Origin: Planctomycetia bacterium
Lineage (GTDB): Bacteria > Planctomycetota > Planctomycetia > Pirellulales > Thermoguttaceae
DNA: 32,107 bases
Reading direction: 5' to 3'
Assembly (NCBI GenBank): GCA_030539295.1
Contig: JAUNSJ010000040.1
Location: 1-32,107, forward strand
Shown here: one piece after another, positions 17,185-25,391 of the stretch
How positions within the stretch are numbered: the first letter of the stretch is position 1
Layout of the letters: each line of letters begins with the position of its first letter
Notes under the pieces: generated by a model
The model's database searches: none
What the model was told of the DNA's origin: nothing
The model's input: only the letters and a program-made list of their open reading frames with translations
Translations under genes and position numbers: made by a program

Positions 17185-17571
17185 ATGAAACACTGGGGTT
17201 CTCTCTTCGCAGGACACACGGGCATCGTGGCAGGCCTGCATGAACTCTTTGGCACAGCGGCAACGATTGTCTATCGCACTCCCGGTCCTTACAGCGCAGC
17301 TACAGACCAGCAGACGGTCGCCACGCGTGAAGTGCCTGTCTCGTTCATTCCGGAAGATCACCCGTTAAGAGACGCGCCCGGCGAGAATGCGCATCTGCAC
17401 TACAAGGCCGATATTCGCGGAACCATAGCGGCCGTCGATCTTGACGAGGTCCCTGTCGTTCATCGCGACCATTTCATTCTGAATGAAAGTGAATTTGTGA
17501 TTACAGAAGTAACCACCGGTTATGCAAAAGGCCTGACCGTTGTCTATCGCATTGAAGGAAAACGATTATGA
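17185..17571 (+). CDS. Head-closure / head-tail joining-like protein
   Basis: 128 residues, beta-rich, with the segment VPVSFIPEDHPLRDAPGENAHLHY and a C-terminal strand EFVITEVTTGYAKGLTVVYRI typical in arrangement of small neck barrels. AGGAG lies 7 nt before the ATG. The next gene starts inside its stop codon (ATGA). The call depends on position between the adaptor and the gp10-like gene; the sequence itself has no unmistakable motif. Confidence 0.55.
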   Translation: MKHWGSLFAGHTGIVAGLHELFGTAATIVYRTPGPYSAATDQQTVATREVPVSFIPEDHPLRDAPGENAHLHYKADIRGTIAAVDLDEVPVVHRDHFILNESEFVITEVTTGYAKGLTVVYRIEGKRL

Positions 17572-17951
17572 AGAAGCATTTTTCTTTTGGCAACTGGCGT
17601 GAAGCAACGCTGCACCATATTTCAAGACGGGCAGTAAATGCCGCGCAAGACATCATGGCGGAACTGGTCGAGCGGACTCCTGTTCGCACGGGCACCGCAC
17701 GTGGCAACTGGAATCTCTCCCTGAACGAACCAGACCGCACCTTTGACGCGGGGCATGCCGACGCGTCCGGAACCGTAACGATCAATCGGGGTTGCGAAAA
17801 GTTGAATGATTTTGTCCCCGGCGATAAAATTATTATGACAAACGCAACCCCTTATATTGGTCTTCTGGAAAGCGGAGTGAGTCGTCAGTCGCCAGGCGGC
17901 ATGGTGAGTGCCGTGGCTACCCGACTTGCCGCGGAATCCGAGTTCGTTTGA
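17568..17951 (+). CDS. HK97 gp10-like tail completion protein
   Basis: 127 residues. The phrase ELVERTPVRTGTARGNWNLS is the signature of the gp10-like family: a helix, then TPVxTGxxxxNW. Later NATPYIGLLESGVSRQSPGG matches the family motif of N..PYa..lE.G....aP.Gm. In phages the protein sits at the head-tail interface. It overlaps the previous gene by 4 nt. There is a 52-nt gap to the next gene. Confidence 0.85.
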   Translation: MKKHFSFGNWREATLHHISRRAVNAAQDIMAELVERTPVRTGTARGNWNLSLNEPDRTFDAGHADASGTVTINRGCEKLNDFVPGDKIIMTNATPYIGLLESGVSRQSPGGMVSAVATRLAAESEFV

Positions 17952-18003
17952 AATTTTCAGATTGACACGAAATGTACAATGGAACAAAAGGAAGGAAGCA
18001 GAG

Positions 18004-18441
18004 ATGAACTGGCAGGAAGTACTCGAATCTTTTAAAAGCAGAATCACCGACAATAGCGGTCTTTCTCTGGCGGCGGCTGATATAGCCCTGCCGAATTCAA
18101 ATTTTGAAGCGGGTGCCCGTTCACGCTGGCTGGAATTGTCGGTCAGTCCGAACGGGTACCACGACCTGACGGAGCGTCTGGCCATGTATCCAGCGCAGGC
18201 CAACCTGGTTGTAGCGGTTCCCGCAGGCACGGGAGGTGAGCGGCTGAACGAAACGGCGCGACGTCTTATGACGCTCTTTTCCCCAAAGAATCCGGGAAAA
18301 AGCGGCTGGAATGTGAACGAAAGCGTACTGGTTAACATACGAAAAGTGGAGCAGATGCCACCGTCCCTGGACGGTAATGTCTGCCGCACAAACGTTCGCG
18401 TTACCATTAATGTTTATGAAGAAATCAACCTTGAAGAGTAA
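18004..18441 (+). CDS. Tail terminator-like protein (DUF4128-like)
   Basis: 145 residues from the ATG at 18004, with GGAAGGAAG about 5 nt upstream; the frame is open upstream to 17908 inside the gp10-like gene. RSRWLELSVSPNG is the typical central strand of tail-terminator proteins, and residues near the end (NVRVTINVYEEI) give the closing strand. In long-tailed phages this protein caps the tail tube. A tail tube gene would be expected next, but the chaperone follows directly. Confidence 0.6.
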   Translation: MNWQEVLESFKSRITDNSGLSLAAADIALPNSNFEAGARSRWLELSVSPNGYHDLTERLAMYPAQANLVVAVPAGTGGERLNETARRLMTLFSPKNPGKSGWNVNESVLVNIRKVEQMPPSLDGNVCRTNVRVTINVYEEINLEE

Positions 18442-18454
18442 AGAGAGGCACACT

Positions 18455-18790
18455 ATGTTCAGTATCGACAAATATTTTTCATCTTCATTTCAAGAGGAAC
18501 AGGTGGACATTGTCATAAAAGACGAAACATTTTGCGTTCGTCGGTTAAACGGACTCGACATGATATATTTAAGCGAGACGAAAAACGCGGCGCAAAAAAT
18601 CATTCTCATTCTTGCAAATTGTCTCTTCGACGGCAAGACGGATAAACCGATCGGAACGGAAAACGCCATGCGATTCGTACGTGAGCATCTCATGCTGGCG
18701 ACGGAAATAGCAACGCGCATAACGGAACTTGGAAATGAACTTGAACGAGAGGAAAAACAGATCAAACGTAAGGCGCGAGAAAATTTTTAA
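18455..18790 (+). CDS. Tail assembly chaperone, short (G-like) form
   Basis: 111 residues. A beta-strand start (EQVDIVIKDETFCVRRLNGLDMIYLSE), helical middle (NAAQKIILILANCLFDG) and charged C-terminus fit small phage tail assembly chaperones, which bind the tape measure during tail assembly. The starting ATG at 18455 lies 13 nt behind the previous stop, with AGAGAGG upstream. The last codons are GAA AAT TTT TAA, making a canonical slippery heptamer at 18781-18787. The call rests on position, size and the frameshift signal. Confidence 0.65.
   Translation: MFSIDKYFSSSFQEEQVDIVIKDETFCVRRLNGLDMIYLSETKNAAQKIILILANCLFDGKTDKPIGTENAMRFVREHLMLATEIATRITELGNELEREEKQIKRKARENF
18781..18787 (+). promoter_or_regulatory. 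Programmed -1 frameshift site A_AAU_UUU
   Basis: The heptamer AAATTTT is in the X_XXY_YYZ phase directly before the UAA stop. After a -1 slip the next codon is TTA and the frame is open for 137 codons to 19200. A 7-bp inverted repeat, CTGGCGG (18813-18819) with CCGCCAG (18845-18851), lies downstream but starts 25 nt away, so its role is uncertain. Confidence 0.85.
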
Positions 18791-19200
18791 ATTCCCGATT
18801 CGCCCGGCGTCACTGGCGGTATTGTGCCCGATTCGGACTCGATCCCGCCAGGAGTCGCGTAGCCCGGCGAACACTGATCGAAGCTGACGCGTTTCGGGAA
18901 CTTGAACTTGAGGGCCGCGTCGAACCGGAACGTGAGAATTTCATTCAGTCGGCCGTCTGCTGGCTGCTCGAACTTATGCTCGCCTCGTCCGGAGTCGACT
19001 TTAATGAACTCGACCGTCTTCTGCTCCGCGGTCCGCTACGCATTGGTAAACAAGCGGAATACACACATTCCGACTGGATAGCGGAAAAGAACAGAAGAAC
19101 GGAAGATTTTTTCTTGACCTTATATCACATCTACCACACGAAGCAGGATTCGCCCCGGACCTCCGGGACGACTTCAGACACACAGCAAGAGCAGGAGTAA
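18787..19200 (+). CDS. Tail assembly chaperone -1 frameshift extension (GT-like)
   Basis: 137-residue C-terminal extension in the -1 frame, giving a fusion of about 248 residues with the gene starting at 18455. It starts Arg-rich (LNSRFARRHWRYCARFG), continues with a helical region (EADAFRELELEG, then FIQSAVCWLLELM) and ends in a hydrophilic Thr/Gln tail. No stop occurs between the heptamer and 18976, where the first ATG lies, and there is no ribosome binding site at that ATG, so separate initiation is unlikely. The stop is 6 nt before the next gene. Confidence 0.8.
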   Translation, partial: LNSRFARRHWRYCARFGLDPARSRVARRTLIEADAFRELELEGRVEPERENFIQSAVCWLLELMLASSGVDFNELDRLLLRGPLRIGKQAEYTHSDWIAEKNRRTEDFFLTLYHIYHTKQDSPRTSGTTSDTQQEQE

Positions 19201-19206
19201 CTGAAT

Positions 19207-20199
19207 ATGAGTATAATAAATTACAACTACCTGGGCCGTCGCTATCTCGGCGGGGGACTGGAAGCCAGTGGCAACAGGTATTTCGATTTTGAAGAGACGT
19301 ATGAGCTTGCCAGAGTCGAAGACTTACCGTCGTTTCTGGCCTTTCTTTCACCGGTCGGCCGGCTGGTTCACCGCTTTCCTCCCTTTCGGATACAGTCCAG
19401 TCGCGTTCTGCGTATTTCGGAACCGAAGCCGGACGGCAAAGTCATTCTGGCCATTAACGTCCATTGCGCTACGGAAGGGCGTGGCGATTTCCTGGAGTAT
19501 GACCTCAATGGTAATCCGGTAACGGAGAATACGCCGCCCTGGCTCTGCCGTGCCCGAAATGTACGCATGACCAGCGTGGGGGAAACGGAGCATGCCACAC
19601 GCGTTTGGCCCGTCGACAGCGAGCGACCGGCGCCTTTCATGAATACGGCCGGCGTAACACTCCAGGCGGACATCTCACGCGGACTGTCCCAACTCTCGTT
19701 CTCCTATTGTTTGCAAAGTGCCTCGCCTAACTTCGCGTGGCAGTATCCCTTTAAAACGAATCGTGATCCGATCTGTCTTTTGGGTTTGAATTTTCCCGCC
19801 CGTGGCGTTCTGATTCAAAGCTTGTCCGTCCAGCCTGGCATCGACCGGAATCCGGATACCGGGGTCCGCTGGCGCTACGTCCGCATCGATATTCAATTCC
19901 TCATTGACCCGGATGGTTTCAACAAGGACTATCGCAATGTAGGGACGTCGGTTCGAACGATCGGCGGGCTTATGCGTCTTTGGAACTGGAATCGGGGTAC
20001 CATGTTCGGGAGTTATAATTCCTATTTGGAGTCGGGCTACGACGACGGGGAAGAGGTCAACGAGCCGCTATACCTGGATAATAGCGGCATGTTTGTTTCG
20101 CCCTTTGATGAGAATGGTCACCAGCGAGAGACGTGGCTTCGCGGGTGCGTCTATGAGCCGGCCGATTTTTCACCGCTCTGGCTCCCGGAAGTCTATTAG
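19207..20199 (+). CDS. Virion-module protein of unknown function
   Basis: 330 residues, no signal peptide or coiled coil; beta-rich with many aromatic residues (MRLWNWNRG, YLESGYDDGEE). The central part (GVTLQADISRGLSQLSFSY) looks like the tail or baseplate-associated beta proteins seen in some planctomycete prophages, but I cannot name it. AGGAG lies about 12 nt before the ATG. It is the last gene of the module, in the place where a tape-measure gene would be expected; its length and composition rule that out. Confidence 0.6.
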   Translation: MSIINYNYLGRRYLGGGLEASGNRYFDFEETYELARVEDLPSFLAFLSPVGRLVHRFPPFRIQSSRVLRISEPKPDGKVILAINVHCATEGRGDFLEYDLNGNPVTENTPPWLCRARNVRMTSVGETEHATRVWPVDSERPAPFMNTAGVTLQADISRGLSQLSFSYCLQSASPNFAWQYPFKTNRDPICLLGLNFPARGVLIQSLSVQPGIDRNPDTGVRWRYVRIDIQFLIDPDGFNKDYRNVGTSVRTIGGLMRLWNWNRGTMFGSYNSYLESGYDDGEEVNEPLYLDNSGMFVSPFDENGHQRETWLRGCVYEPADFSPLWLPEVY

Positions 20200-20246
20200 C
20201 AGAGGCAATTGGCATCTTTCATGCCGCGTCGCGAGACGTTTTGCGG

Positions 20247-21296
20247 TCAGGAGACATTGCGCAGGTCGTTGTGCGCCAGTTCAACGAGTAGTCGTTCGAT
20301 TAAGATTCGGGGCGGCATGCGGGAATCCCCTTTCAGAGCCAGGTCCGTTTCCACGAGTAAGGGCAGAATTCTTTTCCCGCGAAAGCGGCCGAGCGTTTGC
20401 AGCTGACCTTCATATTTGCGCAGGAAGAAGCGGTTTATGCCTGCCTGTTCCAGTACGGTCGCCAGCGGGAGCCGGAGTCCGTTTCGTTCGGATTCGAGAA
20501 AGATTCGGGTCGCGTTGGCCAGCTTGCGCAGACTGGGCGCGATTTGGGCGAGAATGCCAATGGCGTCTGCCTTGGCCGCGAAGAGGAGGTCGAGCTGGCG
20601 TAGTGCTTCCGGCAGATGACCGTCGAGAGCGGCGTCGAGCATATCCCACGTCTTCTTCGTGCGCCAGGATCCGACGTGGGCGGCCACGAGCGACTCGGTT
20701 ATCTGCTGCTCACTGCCGGTCAGCAGGGCCAGTCGCGCAATCTCTTGCGAGAGGAGTCCGAGATCGTCGCCGACGAGTTCCACGAGCAGTTTGGCCGCGT
20801 CGGAGGTAAGGGTCTGGTCATGACGACTTTTTGCCCAGCCGACGAGCCAGGAAGCAGCCACGTCCGAGGCCGGGGCGCGACAGTCAATAATCAGGCCGGA
20901 CTTCGCTACTTTCTTATACAACGTTGTATTGGCGGGAAAAGATTTCAGAACCAGAACGAGTATGCCACTAGCCGCAGGATGCTCAAGCCAGGCGTCCAGC
21001 TCATCCCGATAGCGCGAGACAAAAGCGTCTGCCTGTTCCACACGTACCAGGCGCAGAGCACCGCCAAACATGGCTACGGTTGAAACTTCTTTGACCACGG
21101 TCAGCCAGGACGGGTCGCCTTTTTCATAGACCGTTAGCGAGAATTCCGCGTCTTCTTCCGGCAGAATCTCAAGTTGCAGGACACGGGCGGCCTCACGCAG
21201 GAGAAAGGAGTCATCCCCTGCCAGCACGGTTACCGGCGAGGCGGGGTATTTCCCCGGCCCTGCCAGAAAATCTAACGCGGAAACCGCACCTGCCAT
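20247..21296 (-). CDS. holA: DNA polymerase III subunit delta (HolA)
   Basis: 349-residue clamp-loader subunit. The N-terminal AAA+-like domain has VTVLAGDDSFLLREA, followed by FGGALRLVRVEQ and, at about 165-190, KLLVELVGDDLGLLSQEIARLAL, the conserved central helix region. The C-terminal collar domain includes ARYLL-like helical segments and LALKGDSRMPPRILIERLL near the end, a family hallmark. It binds and opens the sliding clamp during loading. It lies 5 nt downstream of efpL on the same strand and is therefore likely co-transcribed with it. Normal length. Confidence 0.95.
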   Translation of the reverse strand: MAGAVSALDFLAGPGKYPASPVTVLAGDDSFLLREAARVLQLEILPEEDAEFSLTVYEKGDPSWLTVVKEVSTVAMFGGALRLVRVEQADAFVSRYRDELDAWLEHPAASGILVLVLKSFPANTTLYKKVAKSGLIIDCRAPASDVAASWLVGWAKSRHDQTLTSDAAKLLVELVGDDLGLLSQEIARLALLTGSEQQITESLVAAHVGSWRTKKTWDMLDAALDGHLPEALRQLDLLFAAKADAIGILAQIAPSLRKLANATRIFLESERNGLRLPLATVLEQAGINRFFLRKYEGQLQTLGRFRGKRILPLLVETDLALKGDSRMPPRILIERLLVELAHNDLRNVS

Positions 21297-21301
21297 GGGA
21301 G

Positions 21302-21871
21302 TTAGCCCTTGACCCGACCGAGAAATTCGCCCGATCTTGTGTCAATCTTGATCGTTTCTCCCTGCTCCAGATATTCCGGAACCATAACGGACAGGCCCGT
21401 CTCAAGTGTGGCCGGCTTGTTACGCGAGGTGGCCGAATTCCCCTTGACGCCCGGGTCGCATTGCGTGACCTGCAACTCAACGGCGGTCGGAAGTTCAATC
21501 GCGACACAGCGCTCCTGATAGATCAAGGCACGGATTCCTTCCAGTCCTTCCTTGACGTACATCATTTCTTCCGCGACATCTTCCTTGGCGATACTGTAGT
21601 CTTCGTAGGTTTCGTTATCCAGGAAATGCACTTCCGAGGAGTCGGTATAGCTGTAGGCGACTTCCCGCTTGCGGAAATCCGCTTCCTGGAACAGGTCGGT
21701 TCCCTTAACTTTAAAGTCGACCTTCTCTTTCGTGATAAGATTCCGGCAACGGAACCGGTAGAGAGTGGCCGCGCCTCGGGCGGACGGCGTCTGCACCTGG
21801 AGATTTTCAACGATAACAGGGGAACCATTACTGACGATTATATCGCCACGCTTCATGTCTTTTGCAATCAT
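21302..21871 (-). CDS. efpL: EfpL/YeiP elongation factor P-like protein
   Basis: 189 residues with the three beta-barrel domains of EF-P. It relieves ribosome stalling at proline-containing motifs. The loop that enters the peptidyl-transferase centre reads TPSARGAATLYRF, the pattern of EfpL (YeiP), with Arg32 at the tip in place of the modified Lys of canonical EF-P. The C-terminal domain has SRNKPATLETGLSVMVPEYL, again typical of EF-P/EfpL. AGAAAGG lies upstream of the ATG. No lysine-modifying gene is nearby, as expected for an arginine type. It is probably the first gene of a pair with holA. Confidence 0.92.
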   Translation of the reverse strand: MIAKDMKRGDIIVSNGSPVIVENLQVQTPSARGAATLYRFRCRNLITKEKVDFKVKGTDLFQEADFRKREVAYSYTDSSEVHFLDNETYEDYSIAKEDVAEEMMYVKEGLEGIRALIYQERCVAIELPTAVELQVTQCDPGVKGNSATSRNKPATLETGLSVMVPEYLEQGETIKIDTRSGEFLGRVKG

Positions 21872-21957
21872 AAAACAAAAAAAACCTTTCTCGAAGTAGT
21901 ACTAAGTGCGTCGCAAGCCTAAACGCCGCAAGGCAAAGCGTCGCAGATGACAGGGGG

Positions 21958-22031
21958 GTTGCCCCTACCACACAGACGGAGACTCAGGAGTAAACCCAAG
22001 TCCGCTTTCGCGATCCGCGGGTAGGGGCAAC
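21958..22031. repeat. Inverted repeat between efpL and the oxidoreductase
   Basis: GTTGCCCCTACC (21958-21969) and GGTAGGGGCAAC (22020-22031) are perfect 12-bp arms about 50 nt apart, in the 178-nt gap before efpL. No T run. It may mark the oxidoreductase mRNA end. Confidence 0.5.
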
Positions 22032-22049
22032 GGGTAGGGAAGTCGAACG

Positions 22050-23549
22050 TCAGACGTCCTGTGCGTCGGGAACGACGAATTCACCGCGATAGGGACGCGT
22101 TTCCATAAGTTTGGCCGCTTCGTTATCGACGAAATGCTCACTCTTCGGGTCAAAGGCGAGCATGGGTCCCAAGGTAAGCGGGGTCCGTGCCAGATCGACC
22201 TTATTGGCCTTGAGATGTTCCAGGGTCCGATTGAGCGTATCGGCGTTATCGTCGTTACCGGGAACGTCGGCCAGTTTCTTGGCCAGCTCGTCGGAGGAAA
22301 CAGGATTGTCCTCGCCCAGGTAGTAGGAAATATTGCCAAGGTGAGCCAGAGCGGCACTTAAATGTCCGCAGCGCGCGTCGGCGTTCAAGCTGGCGTAGTC
22401 GTGATTCCGCACGGCATCAACAAAGTTATCAAAATGATAGGAGTCACTTCCTCCTTCGAACTTTGCAATTTCCTTACCGGTATTATCATAAGCAATCGTA
22501 AGGCCATAGTGGACCTGGACCCAGTAGCCTTCGGAGCCATAGGCAACCACGCCAACCTTTGCGCCGCGGTAGTCGACTGATTCGAGACCGCGAGTTTCGA
22601 AGACGAGCGTCTTGCCGCCGTCGAAGTTGAAGATGGACACTTCCGTATTGGCCGTATCGCCGGCGTCGACGTAGTTCGGGTCGTTCCGCTCTTCTTTGTA
22701 ACCAACGCGTCCTCCGTAGGTTATGACACTATTAGGCAGTGAGTCAACGCCGAGCGCGGTTCGGGCGATATCGGTCTGGTGCGGGCCTTGATTCCCGGAG
22801 TCGCCATTGCCGTAGAGGCGCTGCCAGTGCCAGTCGTAATGCAGTTTCGGGCGGGTCAGCGGGTCGACGATTTCGGCCGGCCCACTCCAGAAGTTGTAGT
22901 CCACCTCTTTCGGAACGGGATATTCACCGCGGGCACCAATGGATTTACGTCGCTTATAGCAGAGACCGCGAGTGAGCTTGATTTCGCCAATACCGCCGTT
23001 GCGGAGGAACTCGAACCCCTTAATAAGAGCCGGGTTAGAACGACATTGGGAGCCGACCTGGCACATAACGTCGTACTTTTTGGCCGCGGCGATGAGTGCT
23101 TTGCCTTCGTGAATATTGTGGCAGATTGGTTTCTCAATATAGGCATGTTTGCCGGCCTGCATGGCCCAAAGTCCGCAGAGGGCATGCCAGTGATTCGTCG
23201 TGGCACAGGTTACAATATCGAGAGAGGAATCGGAGAGCGCTTCGCGCATATCGACAATAGCTTTCGGCTTGAGTCCGCCCTGTTTTTCGGCGATGGTTTC
23301 GGCGGCGGCTTCGGCGCGATCGCGTTGTGCGTCGCAGACGTAAATTATGTCGGTATGGGGATTTCGAAGGAATTCAGGAGTGTGCGACGCAAGTCCACGA
23401 CCGCCGCATCCGACGAGCATAACGCCAAGTTTCTCATTGGGCGAGGCCGCCTCCTCACTACGCGCAGCGCCGGTATGAACGAAAGATGCACCCAAAGCAC
23501 TCAGGGCAAGGGACCGCCCCAGAAAACTTCGTCTCGAGATTGATGACAT
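22050..23549 (-). CDS. Tat-exported Gfo/Idh/MocA family oxidoreductase
   Basis: 499 residues. The Tat signal RRSFLGR lies at 6-12, followed by a hydrophobic stretch ending near AARS. The NAD(P)-binding Rossmann motif is GVMLVGCGGRG (about 42-52). EKP at about 138-140 is the family lysine motif (CKP/EKP). HYDWHW near 242-247 begins the C-terminal substrate domain. This planctomycete-typical group is expected to oxidise or convert sugars outside the cytoplasm, possibly with bound nicotinamide cofactor; the substrate is not known. It has its own promoter and a hairpin leader and lies divergent from the DUF1559 gene. Confidence 0.93.
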   Translation of the reverse strand: MSSISRRSFLGRSLALSALGASFVHTGAARSEEAASPNEKLGVMLVGCGGRGLASHTPEFLRNPHTDIIYVCDAQRDRAEAAAETIAEKQGGLKPKAIVDMREALSDSSLDIVTCATTNHWHALCGLWAMQAGKHAYIEKPICHNIHEGKALIAAAKKYDVMCQVGSQCRSNPALIKGFEFLRNGGIGEIKLTRGLCYKRRKSIGARGEYPVPKEVDYNFWSGPAEIVDPLTRPKLHYDWHWQRLYGNGDSGNQGPHQTDIARTALGVDSLPNSVITYGGRVGYKEERNDPNYVDAGDTANTEVSIFNFDGGKTLVFETRGLESVDYRGAKVGVVAYGSEGYWVQVHYGLTIAYDNTGKEIAKFEGGSDSYHFDNFVDAVRNHDYASLNADARCGHLSAALAHLGNISYYLGEDNPVSSDELAKKLADVPGNDDNADTLNRTLEHLKANKVDLARTPLTLGPMLAFDPKSEHFVDNEAAKLMETRPYRGEFVVPDAQDV

Positions 23550-23619
23550 GGCAGGACTCCTGTAAAGGTTTGTAAATCAAGGTGTTCCATCCTGGCCCGC
23601 ATGACAGGCGGACCATGGT

Positions 23620-23662
23620 AGGCAGTCTTGGCCCGCGGTTTTGCCCCGGGTCGAGACTGCCT
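23620..23662 (-). promoter_or_regulatory. Hairpin in the oxidoreductase 5' leader
   Basis: AGGCAGTCT (23620-23628) and AGACTGCCT (23654-23662) form a perfect 9-bp stem with CCCG/CGGG inside. On the minus strand it sits between the promoter and the start codon. In the plus direction it is followed by TTT but no gene precedes it there, so leader control is more likely than termination. Confidence 0.5.
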
Positions 23663-23704
23663 TTTCAAGGGAAACGTCCCCCGAAAACGCCTTCTCAATA
23701 ACCT

Positions 23705-23733
23705 AGTATAACAGAAAAGCAAGGTTTTTTCAA
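23705..23733 (-). promoter_or_regulatory. Sigma-70-type promoter of the oxidoreductase
   Basis: TTGAAA (23728-23733) and TATACT (23705-23710), exactly 17 nt apart, give transcription from about 23698 and a leader near 150 nt. The remaining intergenic DNA between this and 23950 shows no gene. Confidence 0.75.
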
Positions 23734-23950
23734 TATAATCCGGGCCAAAAAAACAAAATTTTTCCTGAAGAACTCGCGAGCCTCGTCGTTGTGTGGTCGG
23801 ACGCGGCGGTTGGGCGGTTGCTCACTGGTTAAAATGGGGAAATTCGAGAGGATGGTCCGCCAGGAGGCTTGTTCCGGTCAATAATGGTGAATAATAAAGG
23901 ATATTTTTGTTTTATTTTCCTGTTTCCGGCGAAATAACTCCTATGGGCAC

Positions 23951-23979
23951 TTGTAAATTCTACCTGGTTACTGTATAAT
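23951..23979 (+). promoter_or_regulatory. Sigma-70-type promoter of the DUF1559 gene
   Basis: TTGTAA (23951-23956) and consensus TATAAT (23974-23979), spacer 17 nt; leader of about 110 nt. Confidence 0.75.
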
Positions 23980-24098
23980 TAATAGAAAGAGTCGAGCCAG
24001 CGAAAGAAGGATCGCCGGGGGTTTTTGAATTTTCAACGATTATTTTTTAAGTTAAAATAATCGTGTGCAGGCCAAGAGAGGGGAAATGGGTGGTTAAT

Positions 24099-25268
24099 AT
24101 GCCAAAATTAAGAAGAGGCGCGTTTACGCTTGTTGAACTCTTGGTGGTTATAGCGATCATAGGAGTCTTGATAGCGTTACTTCTGCCAGCGGTCCAGGCG
24201 GCGCGAGAAGCGGCTCGCCGAATGCAGTGCTCGAACAATCTGAAACAGCTGGCCCTGGCGATTCAGAATTATCACGATGTGAACACGGCACTTCCGTTTA
24301 TTGGCTGCACGCCGAAGATTCCTGACCGGTACAACTATCCGCGACTGCACTCGGTCGTTGCGCTCATGCCCTTCTTTGAGCAGGTCGCCGCGGCGGAAGC
24401 GCTCATGATGTTCCCGGCAGGCGACGCGTATTCCACGGCAGGGTTCAGCGACGAGTATGTGGACAGTTCGGGCAAGGCGACGAACGAACCGCTGTTCCAT
24501 GCGTTGGCGGAGCAAGTGACTTCATTGGCCTGTCCGAGCGACCCGGCGCCCAAGATGCCGAAGAACGGCAGGGGTTCAACTCCGGCGATCGCCTGTCGGA
24601 ACTACAATTTTTGCACGGGCGACTTTCCGGACGCGGGCTATTACCCCTACTTCGTAAAGTATTCCAAACCTGAGCTGTTTGATCCCTGTAATAACAACAC
24701 ACGTTCGGCCATGGTGACTTACGCGAAGAGCTACAAGTCCTTGGCCTCCGTTCTGGACGGAACGAGTCATACCCTCGTTTGGGGCGAGGTCACGCGTGGT
24801 GTCGCAAGTAGTACTTACATAAAGAGTTCCGGTCGTGAATCGGGAGTTGTAGCATATGATGAAGATCCCTACGGGGAAGATCCTGTCGATACTTGTTTGG
24901 ACGCGTCCAAGCTGTCCGCCGATGGTAAATACTGGACCGTTAACACCAAGTGGATGATAGGCGGGGTGCGTGCGTACGATTCCTGCTCGAACTACGCGAC
25001 TTTCTCCACGATTCTGCCGCCGAACTCTCCGATGTGTTTTGGTGGTGAGACGGACAGCCGGGTTCTAGCTTCGGTTGTGAGTTATCATTCGGGAGGGGCT
25101 AATGCCGCCCGGTTTGACGGTTCGGTTATTTTTGTTTCGGACACGATAAACTGTTTTACCGCGGGACTAACGACGGCGTCGCCACAGATTAAGAGGACAG
25201 GACCTTCCGATTTCGGAGTCTGGGGTGCCCTTGGTACAGCCAACGGCGGCGAGACAGTATCACTCTAA
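24099..25268 (+). CDS. DUF1559 protein with prepilin-type N-terminus
   Basis: 389 residues from the ATG at 24099. The leader [20 protein letters not shown] carries the cleavage/methylation signature and the hydrophobic helix of type IV pilin-like proteins. It is followed by [20 protein letters not shown], the DUF1559 start, and ends with the H..GGAN..RFDGSV motif of the family. The proteins are a large planctomycete family thought to be surface or pseudopilin-like; their exact role is unknown. A GTG at 24090 has a better-spaced AGAGGGG (6 nt), so the start may be 9 nt upstream. It has a strong promoter and is followed by a lipoprotein gene that may be part of the same expression unit. Confidence 0.95.
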   Translation: MPKLRRGAFTLVELLVVIAIIGVLIALLLPAVQAAREAARRMQCSNNLKQLALAIQNYHDVNTALPFIGCTPKIPDRYNYPRLHSVVALMPFFEQVAAAEALMMFPAGDAYSTAGFSDEYVDSSGKATNEPLFHALAEQVTSLACPSDPAPKMPKNGRGSTPAIACRNYNFCTGDFPDAGYYPYFVKYSKPELFDPCNNNTRSAMVTYAKSYKSLASVLDGTSHTLVWGEVTRGVASSTYIKSSGRESGVVAYDEDPYGEDPVDTCLDASKLSADGKYWTVNTKWMIGGVRAYDSCSNYATFSTILPPNSPMCFGGETDSRVLASVVSYHSGGANAARFDGSVIFVSDTINCFTAGLTTASPQIKRTGPSDFGVWGALGTANGGETVSL

Positions 25269-25331
25269 CAGTTCCACAATAACGAAAGAAAGGCTGAAGA
25301 CGGTTTGGGGGTTCGGGTATTTTTTGGGGGT

Positions 25332-25340
25332 TGGTATAAT
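25332..25340 (+). promoter_or_regulatory. Extended -10 promoter before the lipoprotein gene
   Basis: TGGTATAAT matches TGnTATAAT; the -35 region is poor. AATGCAA (25338-25344) and TTGCATT (25362-25368) form an inverted repeat that overlaps the -10 and could be an operator or leader hairpin. Confidence 0.5.
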
Positions 25341-25391
25341 GCAATGTGCTCATAAGAGACGTTGCATTTTGTTTCGGTGAGGAGTTTTTTA

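Larger units (their letters stand above)
15069..20199 (+). mobile_element. Compact virion morphogenesis module (remnant or domesticated prophage)
   Basis: Eight same-strand genes plus a frameshift extension in the order of a tailed-phage head-neck-tail region: capsid, small protein, adaptor, head closure, gp10-like, tail terminator, chaperone, 330-residue protein. Most spacings are short or overlapping. Terminase, portal, protease, tail tube, tape measure, baseplate, lysis and integration genes are all missing, and the flanks are host genes (terminator at 14824, holA at 20247). No attachment-site repeats were found at the edges. Confidence 0.65.

Noticed and set aside
18976..19200. Independent 74-residue gene
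   Set aside because: No ribosome binding site, and the same frame is open back to the slippery heptamer, so it is better read as part of the frameshift product.
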